The notes below the pieces were generated by a model. That model made no database searches. It saw only the letters and a list, made by a program, of their open reading frames with translations, and was not told the origin of the DNA. The position numbers were made by a program, and so were the translations under genes. Below, piece after piece: positions 1 through 5,697 of a stretch of 6,218 nt of DNA. The first letter of the stretch is position 1; every line of letters starts with the position of its first letter. The stretch comes from Bacillota bacterium. Lineage in GTDB: Bacteria; Bacillota; Clostridia; Tissierellales; Peptoniphilaceae. Where the stretch lies: assembly GCA_023394215.1 (NCBI GenBank), contig JAEXBH010000138.1:1-6218 (forward strand), given 5' to 3'.

Positions 1-201
1 CTATGGGGCAGGGTTGAAAAAAATGAGAATATAGTTTATATGCAGGGATCTCATATAAGGGTGAGCCAGTTGAAAAACAAAAAAGAAATAAAAGTGGATA
101 TAGATGGGGATATAGGACCTTGTCTGCCGATAGATATAAGGATACCGGAAGATAAGGTAGAGCTTTATTTATCAAAATATACTAAAGAAGAAAATCTATG
201 A
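1..201 (+). CDS. C-terminal end of a probable diacylglycerol/YegS-type lipid kinase (partial)
   Basis: Only the last 66 codons and the TGA stop (199-201) are in the window; the frame is open from base 1. The fragment carries a D-I-D-G-D-I-G-P-C-L-P-I stretch (bases about 103-150) followed by an Ile/Arg-rich beta strand. This resembles the closing beta-sandwich of diacylglycerol kinase-like lipid kinases (DagK, BmrU, YegS), where a 'DGE..gP.lP..i.V.P' strand pair sits near the C-terminus. Members of that family phosphorylate diacylglycerol or related lipids at the inner face of the membrane using ATP. The N-terminal nucleotide-binding GGDGT motif lies outside the window, so the family call rests on the C-terminal motif alone. 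The stop codon is inside the left arm of the terminator that follows. The gene is convergent with ahpF. Confidence 0.6.
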   Translation, partial: LWGRVEKNENIVYMQGSHIRVSQLKNKKEIKVDIDGDIGPCLPIDIRIPEDKVELYLSKYTKEENL

Positions 202-221
202 TTGGGATCATAGATTTTTTT
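191..221 (+). terminator. Rho-independent terminator of the upstream lipid kinase gene
   Basis: The arms AATCTATGAT (193-202) and ATCATAGATT (207-216) pair perfectly around the loop TGGG. The stem can extend by two more A-T pairs (191-192 with 217-218). A run of seven T (215-221) closes the right arm and continues past it. The last codons and the TGA of the coding region form the left arm, so termination structure and coding end overlap. Confidence 0.85.
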
Positions 222-236
222 AATTAAGGCTATAAA

Positions 237-280
237 TAAAAGCTATGCCACATGATTTAATCATGACGGCATAGCTTTTA
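237..280 (-). terminator. Long hairpin terminator of the ahpCF operon, possibly bidirectional
   Basis: Arms of 12 bases, AAAAGCTATGCC (238-249) and GGCATAGCTTTT (268-279), are perfectly complementary. Inside them sits a second perfect stem, CATGAT (251-256) with ATCATG (260-265), around the loop TTA. The two stems are separated only by a small unpaired bulge (A250 against A266-C267). It starts 6 bases after the ahpF stop. On the - strand the right arm ends in TTTT followed by ATTTATA, and on the + strand in TTTT followed by ATATCTTTACTTT, so it may stop transcription from both convergent sides. Confidence 0.8.
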
Positions 281-285
281 TATCT

Positions 286-1815
286 TTACTTTCTCATTAA
301 ATAATTAAATGCTCCCAAGGCTGCTGTTGCGCCGCTTCCTTGGGCTATTACTATTTGCTTGAAAGGGGTATTGGCACAGTCGCCGGCAGCGAAAAGACCA
401 TCTATTTTAGTGGCTCCATGGCTATCTACTATGATTTCACCCATTCTTGTTTTTTCTACCTTGTCCGATAAGAATTCGGTATTCGGTACAAGACCGACTT
501 GGATAAAGCATCCGTCTATTTCTCTTGTATAGCTTTGACCGGTATTTCTGTCGGTGTAGCTTATGGATCTAAGTTTTTTATCTCCATTTAGGGATGTGGT
601 TTGGGCACTTGTGATGATTTCTACGTTTGGAAGAGATCTAAGTCTTTCCTGTAGGACATCATCAGCCTTAAGGCTATCCATAAATTCAAAAACCACTACT
701 TCTTTAGCTAAGGATGCAAGGTCAATTGCAGACTCTATTCCGGAGTTTCCACCTCCTATTACAGCAACTTTTTTATCCCTGAATAGGGGACCGTCACAGT
801 GGGTACAGTAGGCTATACCCTTATTTCTGAATTCAAGTTCTCCTGGTATTCCTAAAAGTCTCCACCTTGCCCCTGTGGCAACAATTACGGTCTTTGCACT
901 AAGATTTCCGCCCTTGTTAAGTTTAAGGGTAAGTGGGCTTTTTTCTATAATTTCCTCAACCATATAGCCTTCAAAAATATCTACATTGTAGGATTTTACA
1001 TGCTCTTTGACCTGTTCCATGTATTTTGGACCTTCTGTATAACTTTGGCCGGTAATGTTTTCTATACCAAGAGTTTCCTTTACTTGCCCTCCGAAACGGT
1101 CACAGACAAGTCCTGTGTTGAAGCCCTTTCTGGCAGCATAAATTGCGGCGGTTGAAGCTGCAGGACCGCCACCTATGATTAATACATCAAAGGTTGGAGT
1201 ATCTGATAAGTCTTTTTCTTCATTTTTTACAAGCCTATCAAGGATTTCATCTAAAGAGGTTTTTCCCGCCATAAATTCTTCTCCGTTCAAAAAGACGGAA
1301 GGTACGGCAAGAACTGAACGATCTTCAACTAAGTCTTTGAAAGTACCGCCTTCAATCATAGTGTGTGAAATCTTCGGATTTAAAACTGCCATTATATTTA
1401 ATGCTTGTACCACGTCCGGACAATTATGACATGTTAAGCTTACAATTGTTTCAATATTTAAGTTTTCATTGATTAACTTAATTTTTTCAGTCTGCTCATC
1501 ACTGATTTTTGGGGCTCTTCCGCCTACTTGCAGTAGGGCAAGGACAAAGGATTCAAATTCGTGACCAAGCGGAATGCCGGCAAAAATTATTCTTTTATCA
1601 TGCTCATTTTCTCTTGAAATAGAGAAGGAGGGCGTAAGAGTAAGTTCTTTGTATTCCAGACTTATTTTATCTGAAAGAAAAGCAACTTCTTCGGCAAAAG
1701 CCTTCATATCAAGAGCTTCCTCACTTGTATCCAGACTTAGGGATAAAGTAAGGGGATTTTCAAGTAAGCTTAGGTATTGCGCTAATTGAGTTTTTAAGCT
1801 TTCTCCCAATATCAT
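286..1815 (-). CDS. ahpF: Alkyl hydroperoxide reductase subunit F (NAD(P)H:AhpC disulfide oxidoreductase)
   Basis: A 509-residue flavoprotein, close to the roughly 520 residues usual for AhpF. It transfers electrons from NAD(P)H via FAD and two redox disulfides to AhpC in the cytoplasm. Residues 1-200 form the tandem thioredoxin-fold N-terminal domain, with the CHNC centre at C129/C132, the same positions as in E. coli AhpF. The thioredoxin-reductase-like part follows: FAD-binding GGGPAA at 215-220, the CTHC redox pair at C337/C340, NADPH-binding GGGNSG at 354-359, and the second FAD motif AAGDC at 476-480. All catalytic motifs are intact. The ATG lies two bases after the ahpC TGA, and only a weak AGGT about 11 bases upstream could act as ribosome binding site, so translation is probably coupled to ahpC. 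The N-terminal 'LKTQLAQYL' matches the AhpF family start, which supports this ATG. Thioredoxin reductase alone is excluded by the N-terminal domain. Confidence 0.97.
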   Translation of the reverse strand: MILGESLKTQLAQYLSLLENPLTLSLSLDTSEEALDMKAFAEEVAFLSDKISLEYKELTLTPSFSISRENEHDKRIIFAGIPLGHEFESFVLALLQVGGRAPKISDEQTEKIKLINENLNIETIVSLTCHNCPDVVQALNIMAVLNPKISHTMIEGGTFKDLVEDRSVLAVPSVFLNGEEFMAGKTSLDEILDRLVKNEEKDLSDTPTFDVLIIGGGPAASTAAIYAARKGFNTGLVCDRFGGQVKETLGIENITGQSYTEGPKYMEQVKEHVKSYNVDIFEGYMVEEIIEKSPLTLKLNKGGNLSAKTVIVATGARWRLLGIPGELEFRNKGIAYCTHCDGPLFRDKKVAVIGGGNSGIESAIDLASLAKEVVVFEFMDSLKADDVLQERLRSLPNVEIITSAQTTSLNGDKKLRSISYTDRNTGQSYTREIDGCFIQVGLVPNTEFLSDKVEKTRMGEIIVDSHGATKIDGLFAAGDCANTPFKQIVIAQGSGATAALGAFNYLMRK

Positions 1816-1817
1816 GA

Positions 1818-2387
1818 TCAGATTTTACCTACTAAGTTTAGGCCAGGAGTAAGTGTTTGACCGGATTTTCTCCATTTTGCAGGGCAAACTTGACCCGGAT
1901 TTTTTCTGACAAATTGAGCAGCCCTTATTTTATCTATTAGTGAAGATGCGTCTCTGCCTATGCCGTCCGCATTGATTTCCAAAGCTTGTACAACCCCATC
2001 CGGATCTATTATGAAAGTACCTCTTTGAGCAAGTCCTGTTTCTTCATTTAATATTTCAAAAGCTTTTGAAATCGCATGGCTCGGATCGCCAATCATTTTG
2101 TATTGGATTTTGCTTATAGCTTCTGAATGATCATGCCAAGCCTTGTGTGTAAAGTGTGTGTCACATGAAACGGAGTAGACTTCCGTATCCAACTCTTTTA
2201 ATCTTTCGTATTGTTCTTGAAGATCTTCAAGTTCTGTAGGGCATACAAAGGTAAAATCTGCTGGATAAAAGCATAGTACTGACCATTTTCCTCTCAAATC
2301 CTTATCTGTAAGGCTTACAAATTCTTCTGTTGCAGGATCGTAAGCATCTGCTCTGAATTCTAATATTTCTTTTCCTACTAATGACAT
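1818..2387 (-). CDS. ahpC: Alkyl hydroperoxide reductase subunit C (typical 2-Cys peroxiredoxin)
   Basis: A 189-residue peroxiredoxin of normal AhpC length that reduces hydrogen peroxide and organic hydroperoxides in the cytoplasm and is regenerated by AhpF. The active-site motif [13 protein letters not shown] (40-52) contains P42, T46 and the peroxidatic cysteine C49. Catalytic R122 lies in '[11 protein letters not shown]'. The resolving cysteine C168 lies in '[11 protein letters not shown]', and the C-terminal 'LNLVGKI' is typical of the AhpC/Prx1 class. The start is fixed by AAGGAGGA at 2392-2399, close upstream of the ATG. It is the first gene of a two-gene operon with ahpF, the usual order. 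A promoter and an inverted-repeat operator candidate lie upstream. Confidence 0.98.
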   Translation of the reverse strand: MSLVGKEILEFRADAYDPATEEFVSLTDKDLRGKWSVLCFYPADFTFVCPTELEDLQEQYERLKELDTEVYSVSCDTHFTHKAWHDHSEAISKIQYKMIGDPSHAISKAFEILNEETGLAQRGTFIIDPDGVVQALEINADGIGRDASSLIDKIRAAQFVRKNPGQVCPAKWRKSGQTLTPGLNLVGKI

Positions 2388-2391
2388 AAAG

Positions 2392-2399
2392 TCCTCCTT
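2392..2399 (-). promoter_or_regulatory. Strong ribosome binding site of ahpC
   Basis: On the - strand the sequence reads AAGGAGGA, with its GGAGG core 5 bases before the ATG. It is near-perfectly complementary to the 16S rRNA 3' end and fits the high expression expected of ahpC. Confidence 0.85.
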
Positions 2400-2420
2400 A
2401 TAAAATAAATTTTAATCTGT

Positions 2421-2435
2421 TAATGTAAAACATTA
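2421..2435 (-). promoter_or_regulatory. Candidate operator: perfect 6-3-6 inverted repeat at the ahpC transcription start
   Basis: On the + strand the bases read TAATGT-AAA-ACATTA, a perfect 15-base inverted repeat. It begins about 6 bases downstream of the candidate -10 TATACT, so it would cover the transcription start and early leader, a good place for a repressor. The size matches the 15-base dyads bound by Fur/PerR-family repressors, and PerR commonly controls ahpCF in Firmicutes. The bases match the Bacillus PerR consensus only partly, so the identity of the regulator is inference. There is no T-run, so it is not a terminator. Confidence 0.5.
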
Positions 2436-2440
2436 CACAT

Positions 2441-2469
2441 AGTATATACCCAAAGTAAGTTTAAAATAA
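2441..2469 (-). promoter_or_regulatory. Candidate promoter of ahpCF
   Basis: The - strand -10 hexamer TATACT (2446-2441) matches five of six bases of TATAAT. At the 17-base spacing the -35 position holds TTATTT, a poor match to TTGACA, so the promoter may be weak or activator-dependent. A start near 2434 would give a leader of about 45 bases before the ahpC ATG. There is no competing -10 of this quality with correct spacing in the 161-base gap. Confidence 0.5.
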
Positions 2470-2510
2470 CTAACATTTTTGTTCCTAAATTTTTTATTAA
2501 AAGATTAAAA

Positions 2511-2543
2511 TTTAAAAGGCAATGTGCAAATAGCACACTGCCT
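2511..2543 (-). terminator. Rho-independent terminator of the thioesterase-membrane protein operon
   Basis: Arms at 2517-2527 (AGGCAATGTGC) and 2533-2543 (GCACACTGCCT) form an 11-pair stem around a 5-base loop. The single irregular position is an A-C mismatch on the + strand but a G-U wobble in the - strand RNA, so the hairpin is built for - strand transcripts. In that direction it is followed by TTTTAAATTTT. It starts 5 bases after the stop of the membrane protein gene and insulates ahpCF from it. Confidence 0.85.
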
Positions 2544-2548
2544 GTAAA

Positions 2549-4204
2549 TTATAGTTCCTTAATATTTATTACCTGATTAATTTTCAATTTAGAATAAGAA
2601 AATTTTATTTTTGAACCAGCTTTTATGAAAGGTAGTTTTTCTGAGATGCTTATGCTTGTTACATAGATATTTTCATCACCTTCAAGAGTGAAATAGTAAT
2701 GGGTATTTCCGTCTATAACAACTTCTTTTATATCCTCGATAGTTCCCGAAGCCTCCAATATTTCGGCATCCTTTTTCTCCTCTATAGGGCTTGAGCCTGC
2801 TAAATGCTTGTTAAGTGCTTCCTGAACGGTATTTCCTATTGATACATTTTGATAATTTTCTGCATCTATAAAGGCATAGTTTTTAATCAGTCCGGCATTA
2901 TCCTTGAGTGAAAGGAAATAGGTCGGATGATTTTTTATATTTAAAAGAAGGGGAAATGTTGCAACATATTTTTTCTCTTGAACCGCCCCTTGAGCTGATT
3001 CCATAGCTGATGATTCTTCAGCTGAAGAAATAGCGTAAAATTTGGTTTCCTTAGTTCTCAAATTGCTTAGAATAAAACCTACATTTGATCTATCGCTGGC
3101 AACCGATGTGTAACCTGTGTATAGGTAAACATCATCTTTCAGTGCAAGATAGTTGTAGCCGCTTGTAGTTTTTAAAACATTTTTTTGTCCCAATATGGAA
3201 TTGAAATATCCGCCCTGATATAAACCGTTCCAATCAAGCTGCTCAATAATATCATCTGAATAGTAAATCCTGTCAATCCAAGAAGGGGCTTCTTCTATGG
3301 AATACTTGGTGTGGGCACCGTTTGAGGCGTTTATGGTGATAACTCCGTTTACGTCCAAGGCTCCAAACCAGCCGACCTTGTTTTTATAGGTAGGGATTAC
3401 CCAATAAGGATCCCCATTTTCATCTATTTCAAATTCTTCAGTTCCTAAGATTTCAAACGGATATTTTAATCTTGCATAAAGGGAAATATTTCTGAAAAGA
3501 TAGTCACCTTTGGATATCTTTATTTTATTTTCAAGTTTTATCAGGTCCGCTTTACCGCTGACTATATCAACTTTTATATAACCCGGTATACCTTCTTTCA
3601 TATTGAAAAGATATTTTAATATGCCGTTGTACTTAAGGGGAGTGACCCTTACCGGTTTATCGGCAAGATTGATTTGTGTATAGGTTTCATCTATATCAAA
3701 TTGTGAAACCAAATCAAGAAGTTCTCCCATTTTTCTTGACCCTACCCTTATGGAACTTTCCCTGTCCAAAGTAGGGATTTTATCTACGGGAAGCTCTTCA
3801 ACTTCTTTTGAGAAGCTTGCTTCTTCAATTTTGATAACATTGGCATAGTTTTTTGCATTAAATATCTTAAGGCTTGTAAGATTCAGCACTATAAAAATTA
3901 TTATATAGGCGAAAAGAACTTTTCTTAAAATTTTATGAAATTTTATAGCTTTTCCACCGATAACTGTTATTATGAGTAAAATAATACCGAAGAAAATCCA
4001 GGTTTGTCTTGAATGTAGATTTATAGGTGGGAGAGTCACAAAGTAGTAAATAAGTACAAATGCTATTAGGGCGATAATTGTAGAGATTTTTTGTCCCTTT
4101 CTCAGATTTTTTGAGAATTTATCTTTGAAATTTTTAAGTTCGGCCTCCAAGTCAATTTTTATATTTTGTCCTTTAAAGTTTCCGTTAAATTGATTATCTT
4201 CCAT
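2549..4204 (-). CDS. Conserved three-helix membrane protein with large PepSY-like extracytoplasmic region, function unknown
   Basis: A 551-residue protein. Residues 1-42 are charged and probably cytoplasmic. Three hydrophobic helices lie at about 43-60, 68-84 and 95-113. The remaining 430 residues would then be outside the membrane. Two segments look PepSY-like: about 255-305 (DENGDPYWVIP, then VNGVITINASNG) and about 388-465 (ending in LKDNAGLIKNYAFIDAENY and a TVQEAL helix). From memory they recall large conserved Firmicute membrane proteins with 'DxxGxPYWV' and 'TLKDNAGLVKxYA' motifs, which have no assigned function that I know of. The tail, about 485-551, has alternating strands like a small OB-type barrel (SGTIEDI, THYYFTLEG, AGSKIKFSY); this is inference. 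The start is set by AAGGAGGA at 4208-4215, which overlaps the TAA of the thioesterase gene 9 bases upstream, so the two are co-transcribed and likely coupled. No catalytic motif is visible. Confidence 0.8.
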   Translation of the reverse strand: MEDNQFNGNFKGQNIKIDLEAELKNFKDKFSKNLRKGQKISTIIALIAFVLIYYFVTLPPINLHSRQTWIFFGIILLIITVIGGKAIKFHKILRKVLFAYIIIFIVLNLTSLKIFNAKNYANVIKIEEASFSKEVEELPVDKIPTLDRESSIRVGSRKMGELLDLVSQFDIDETYTQINLADKPVRVTPLKYNGILKYLFNMKEGIPGYIKVDIVSGKADLIKLENKIKISKGDYLFRNISLYARLKYPFEILGTEEFEIDENGDPYWVIPTYKNKVGWFGALDVNGVITINASNGAHTKYSIEEAPSWIDRIYYSDDIIEQLDWNGLYQGGYFNSILGQKNVLKTTSGYNYLALKDDVYLYTGYTSVASDRSNVGFILSNLRTKETKFYAISSAEESSAMESAQGAVQEKKYVATFPLLLNIKNHPTYFLSLKDNAGLIKNYAFIDAENYQNVSIGNTVQEALNKHLAGSSPIEEKKDAEILEASGTIEDIKEVVIDGNTHYYFTLEGDENIYVTSISISEKLPFIKAGSKIKFSYSKLKINQVINIKEL

Positions 4205-4207
4205 TTT

Positions 4208-4215
4208 TCCTCCTT
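4208..4215 (-). promoter_or_regulatory. Ribosome binding site overlapping the upstream stop codon
   Basis: On the - strand this reads AAGGAGGA, with TAA (4216-4214) of the thioesterase gene overlapping its first two bases. It decides the start of the membrane protein gene at 4204, three to four bases further on, and would let ribosomes finishing the first gene reload on the second. Confidence 0.8.
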
Positions 4216-4627
4216 AAATGAAGTCTTCAGGTTTCAGTTCACCCAATACATACATGGTGAAACTTCCATTTGCAAGCAGATGCTCTTTATCGTCAAAGAC
4301 TTTTACATCCATTACAATGGTTGTGCTTCCCTTGTGAATAATTTTTGCAATTCCTCGTAAAAAGCTTGTTTTAGCTGCCCTAATGAAATTTACGGATGAA
4401 TTAAGTGTGACTGTTTTTTTTCCGTTTATGACAGCAAGGCTTCCCGAACAGTTGTCCATTAGGGTATATATTATGCCGCCGTGAACAAGTCCTAAGGGAT
4501 TTAGGGTATTTTCGCCGGATTCCATTACTATTTCAAGGCTTTGGTCATCCAATATTTTAAGGTCATAGTCGTTCATGCTGACTATGCTCTTTCTTTTTTT
4601 CATATTTTCAATGATTAAATTTTTCAT
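4214..4627 (-). CDS. PaaI-family hotdog-fold acyl-CoA thioesterase
   Basis: A 137-residue protein of normal length for the PaaI/YbgC-like hotdog superfamily, which hydrolyses acyl- or aryl-CoA thioesters in the cytoplasm. The signature is N43-P-L-G-L-V-H-G-G-I at 43-52, the HGG turn with the oxyanion-hole glycines, followed by D58 in 'YTLMDNCSG' on the central helix, the usual acidic catalytic position. 'TVTLNSSVNFIRAA' (72-85) matches the conserved 'T.....nFlrpa' strand, and the last strands (STTIVMDVKVFD, LLANGSFTMYVL) complete the fold. The ATG is fixed by AGGAGG at 4632-4637. It heads a two-gene operon with the membrane protein gene. The substrate cannot be told from the sequence; no phenylacetate-pathway genes are nearby, so the paaI name is not used. 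Confidence 0.88.
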   Translation of the reverse strand: MKNLIIENMKKRKSIVSMNDYDLKILDDQSLEIVMESGENTLNPLGLVHGGIIYTLMDNCSGSLAVINGKKTVTLNSSVNFIRAAKTSFLRGIAKIIHKGSTTIVMDVKVFDDKEHLLANGSFTMYVLGELKPEDFI

Positions 4628-4655
4628 TCAGCCTCCTATTATTATTAACAAATAA

Positions 4656-4683
4656 ATTATATAATAAAATGTGTCAAATTCAA
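4656..4683 (-). promoter_or_regulatory. Candidate promoter of the thioesterase operon
   Basis: On the - strand TTGAAT (4683-4678) is followed after 16 bases by a perfect TATAAT (4661-4656). The predicted start is near 4650, giving a leader of about 22 bases that contains the AGGAGG site. The -10 lies within the palindrome ATTATATAAT (4656-4665), so the opposite strand carries an overlapping TATAAT too. Confidence 0.6.
4660..4665 (+). promoter_or_regulatory. Possible -10 element of the bofA-traX transcript
   Basis: A perfect TATAAT on the + strand, overlapping by two bases the -10 of the divergent thioesterase promoter. No good -35 is present at 16-18 bases upstream (TATTAT-like sequence only), so the assignment is weak. 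It is nevertheless the best -10 at a sensible distance, about 70 bases before the bofA start. Confidence 0.3.
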
Positions 4684-4695
4684 AATGAGGTTTGA

Positions 4696-4714
4696 TTATC
4701 CCGATTAGGGGTAA
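4696..4714 (+). other. Small inverted repeat in the bofA leader
   Basis: TTATCCC (4696-4702) pairs with GGGGTAA (4708-4714) around the loop GATTA, seven pairs with one T-G wobble. It lies 11 bases upstream of the bofA ribosome binding site. There is no T-run, so it is not a terminator. It could be an operator or an mRNA hairpin; the sequence does not decide. Confidence 0.35.
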
Positions 4715-4737
4715 ATTTAATTCATAGGAGGTAAATT

Positions 4738-4980
4738 ATGACTATAATATTTGGGATTTTAGGTATATTTGTTTTATTTTTATTACTTAAATTATTGGCG
4801 CTATCGACAGCGATTATTTTAAAGCTTGTAGTTAACGGTATTTTAGGGCTTGTCCTTTTATACGTATTTAATTTTGTGGGCGGTGCTTTCGGCTTAACTC
4901 TTGAAATAAATACAATCAATGCCTTGGTAGCAGGATTTTTCGGAGTGCCCGGTATAGTTGTTTTACTTTTGTTAAAATAG
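4738..4980 (+). CDS. BofA-like small integral membrane protein (pro-sigma-K processing inhibitor family)
   Basis: An 80-residue, very hydrophobic protein of normal BofA length. Two membrane segments are visible, about 3-28 and 33-55, followed by 'LEINTINALVAGFFGVPGIVVLLLLK' type sequence: the N-T-I-N-A-L-V-A-G-F-F-G-V-P-G-I motif (57-72) is the conserved C-terminal signature of the BofA family. In Bacillus subtilis BofA sits in the forespore membrane complex and restrains the SpoIVFB protease that activates sigma-K. No spoIVFA/spoIVFB or other sporulation gene is visible here, so the role in this organism is open. The start is well supported by TAGGAGGT at 4725-4732. It lies divergent from the thioesterase operon and 18 bases upstream of the TraX-family gene, in the same reading frame. 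Confidence 0.8.
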   Translation: MTIIFGILGIFVLFLLLKLLALSTAIILKLVVNGILGLVLLYVFNFVGGAFGLTLEINTINALVAGFFGVPGIVVLLLLK

Positions 4981-4998
4981 TCTTATAGACTTATTGAT

Positions 4999-5664
4999 AT
5001 GGAGAATATTGAACAAAAGGGACGGTATGATAAAGCTTGCTTGATGGGACTTGCCATGTTTACCATGCTCATGGACCATATAGCTTATATATTTTTAGGA
5101 AATTCAAGTCATACTTTTATTTATACATTAATGAGATTGATAGGAAGATTGGCATTTCCTATCTATGCTTTTTTTATAAGCAGGGGATATTTTCAAACTA
5201 AAAATTTTAAAGCTTATATTTTTAGGCTTACTATGACAGCATTTTTAACGGAAGTTATTTTTGATTTGGCCTTGTTCGGAACTTTTTTCTATCCGGCATA
5301 TCAGAATGTACTTTTTACATTTGTTCAGGCTTTGCTTATGATACATTTAATTGAAAGCAGTCATAATCAGTTTTTACAGATTTTTTACCTGGTATTTTTT
5401 TATTACTTATCAGGTGTGATAATGGCTGACTACGGTTTTATGGGGATTTTATTCATCTTCGGTTTTTACTTTGCTGAAGTATATAAGGAGAGAAAGTTTT
5501 TCTTTGGGCTTTTTGATTTTTATGGATTGATTTTTTCAAAGATTGTAAGCTTCTTTTTTGTTTTTTATTCGGGTAAAAGGGGAAGTGATAAAAAGATTTT
5601 AAATTACCTTTTTTATCCGGGACATTTATTAATTTTATATTTGATAAAAAGTTATATAATTTAA
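4999..5664 (+). CDS. TraX-family multi-pass membrane protein
   Basis: A 221-residue, strongly hydrophobic protein with about seven to eight predicted membrane segments (roughly 14-34, 41-62, 75-95, 102-120, 127-146, 147-162, 170-190, 203-219). Family landmarks of TraX are present in order: M-D-H-I in the first helix (25-28), I-G-R-L-A-F-P-I-Y-A-F (48-58), an R-L-T..F-L-T-E segment, QNVLFTF at about 102-108, and the C-terminal YPGHLLILYLI (about 205-215). TraX of the F plasmid is linked to N-acetylation of pilin; chromosomal Firmicute homologues have no settled role, and an acyltransferase activity is inference. No conjugation genes are nearby. No Shine-Dalgarno precedes the ATG at 4999, and the next in-frame ATG (5044) has none either. 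The whole upstream frame is open back to the bofA TAG, so translation may depend on bofA. Confidence 0.88.
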   Translation: MENIEQKGRYDKACLMGLAMFTMLMDHIAYIFLGNSSHTFIYTLMRLIGRLAFPIYAFFISRGYFQTKNFKAYIFRLTMTAFLTEVIFDLALFGTFFYPAYQNVLFTFVQALLMIHLIESSHNQFLQIFYLVFFYYLSGVIMADYGFMGILFIFGFYFAEVYKERKFFFGLFDFYGLIFSKIVSFFFVFYSGKRGSDKKILNYLFYPGHLLILYLIKSYII

Positions 5665-5670
5665 TATAAT
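5641..5670 (+). promoter_or_regulatory. Candidate promoter of the FabK-like gene
   Basis: TTGATA (5641-5646) matches five of six bases of the -35 consensus and is followed after 18 bases by a perfect TATAAT (5665-5670). It overlaps the last codons of the TraX-family gene. A start near 5677 leaves room for the AGGAGGA site at 5684-5690. The gene could therefore be transcribed independently, besides any read-through from traX, after which no terminator is seen. Confidence 0.55.
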
Positions 5671-5683
5671 TGATAATTTAATC

Positions 5684-5690
5684 AGGAGGA
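5684..5690 (+). promoter_or_regulatory. Ribosome binding site that fixes a GTG start
   Basis: AGGAGGA lies 7 bases before the GTG at 5698-5700. No in-frame ATG is present near it upstream, and the next ATG (5749) would cut away the first conserved flavin-binding residues, so the GTG start is preferred. Confidence 0.8.
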
Positions 5691-5697
5691 AATAGGG

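Noticed and set aside
563..811. Open frames on the + strand within ahpF (also 1175-1429 and 1574-1789)
   Set aside because: They are antisense to intact, highly conserved ahpF motifs and encode serine-rich sequence without any family resemblance.
2421..2435. Rex operator at the ahpC promoter
   Set aside because: Rex sites have the form TTGTTAA-N4-TTAACAA; the dyad here has ACATTA arms and a 3-base centre.
4691..4700. TTTGATTATC resembles half of the FabT operator known from streptococci
   Set aside because: The second half (ATCAAA) is absent; CCCGAT follows instead. It is also upstream of bofA rather than a fatty acid gene. One half-site in AT-rich DNA is not evidence.
4692..4721. TTGATT, 18-base spacer, TTTAAT as a bofA promoter
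   Set aside because: The predicted transcript would begin at about 4728, inside the ribosome binding site at 4725-4732, so it could not give a translatable bofA leader.
4722..4919. 65-codon open frame on the - strand opposite bofA
   Set aside because: It is antisense to a well-supported gene with a strong ribosome binding site, has low-complexity Lys/Pro/Ile composition, and has no recognisable family or ribosome binding site of its own.
4978..4998. The TAG between bofA and traX as a mutation that split one fused gene
   Set aside because: Both halves are full-length members of separate families with proper ends (the BofA motif runs to its stop; TraX starts with its first helix), so two genes are more likely than a pseudogene.
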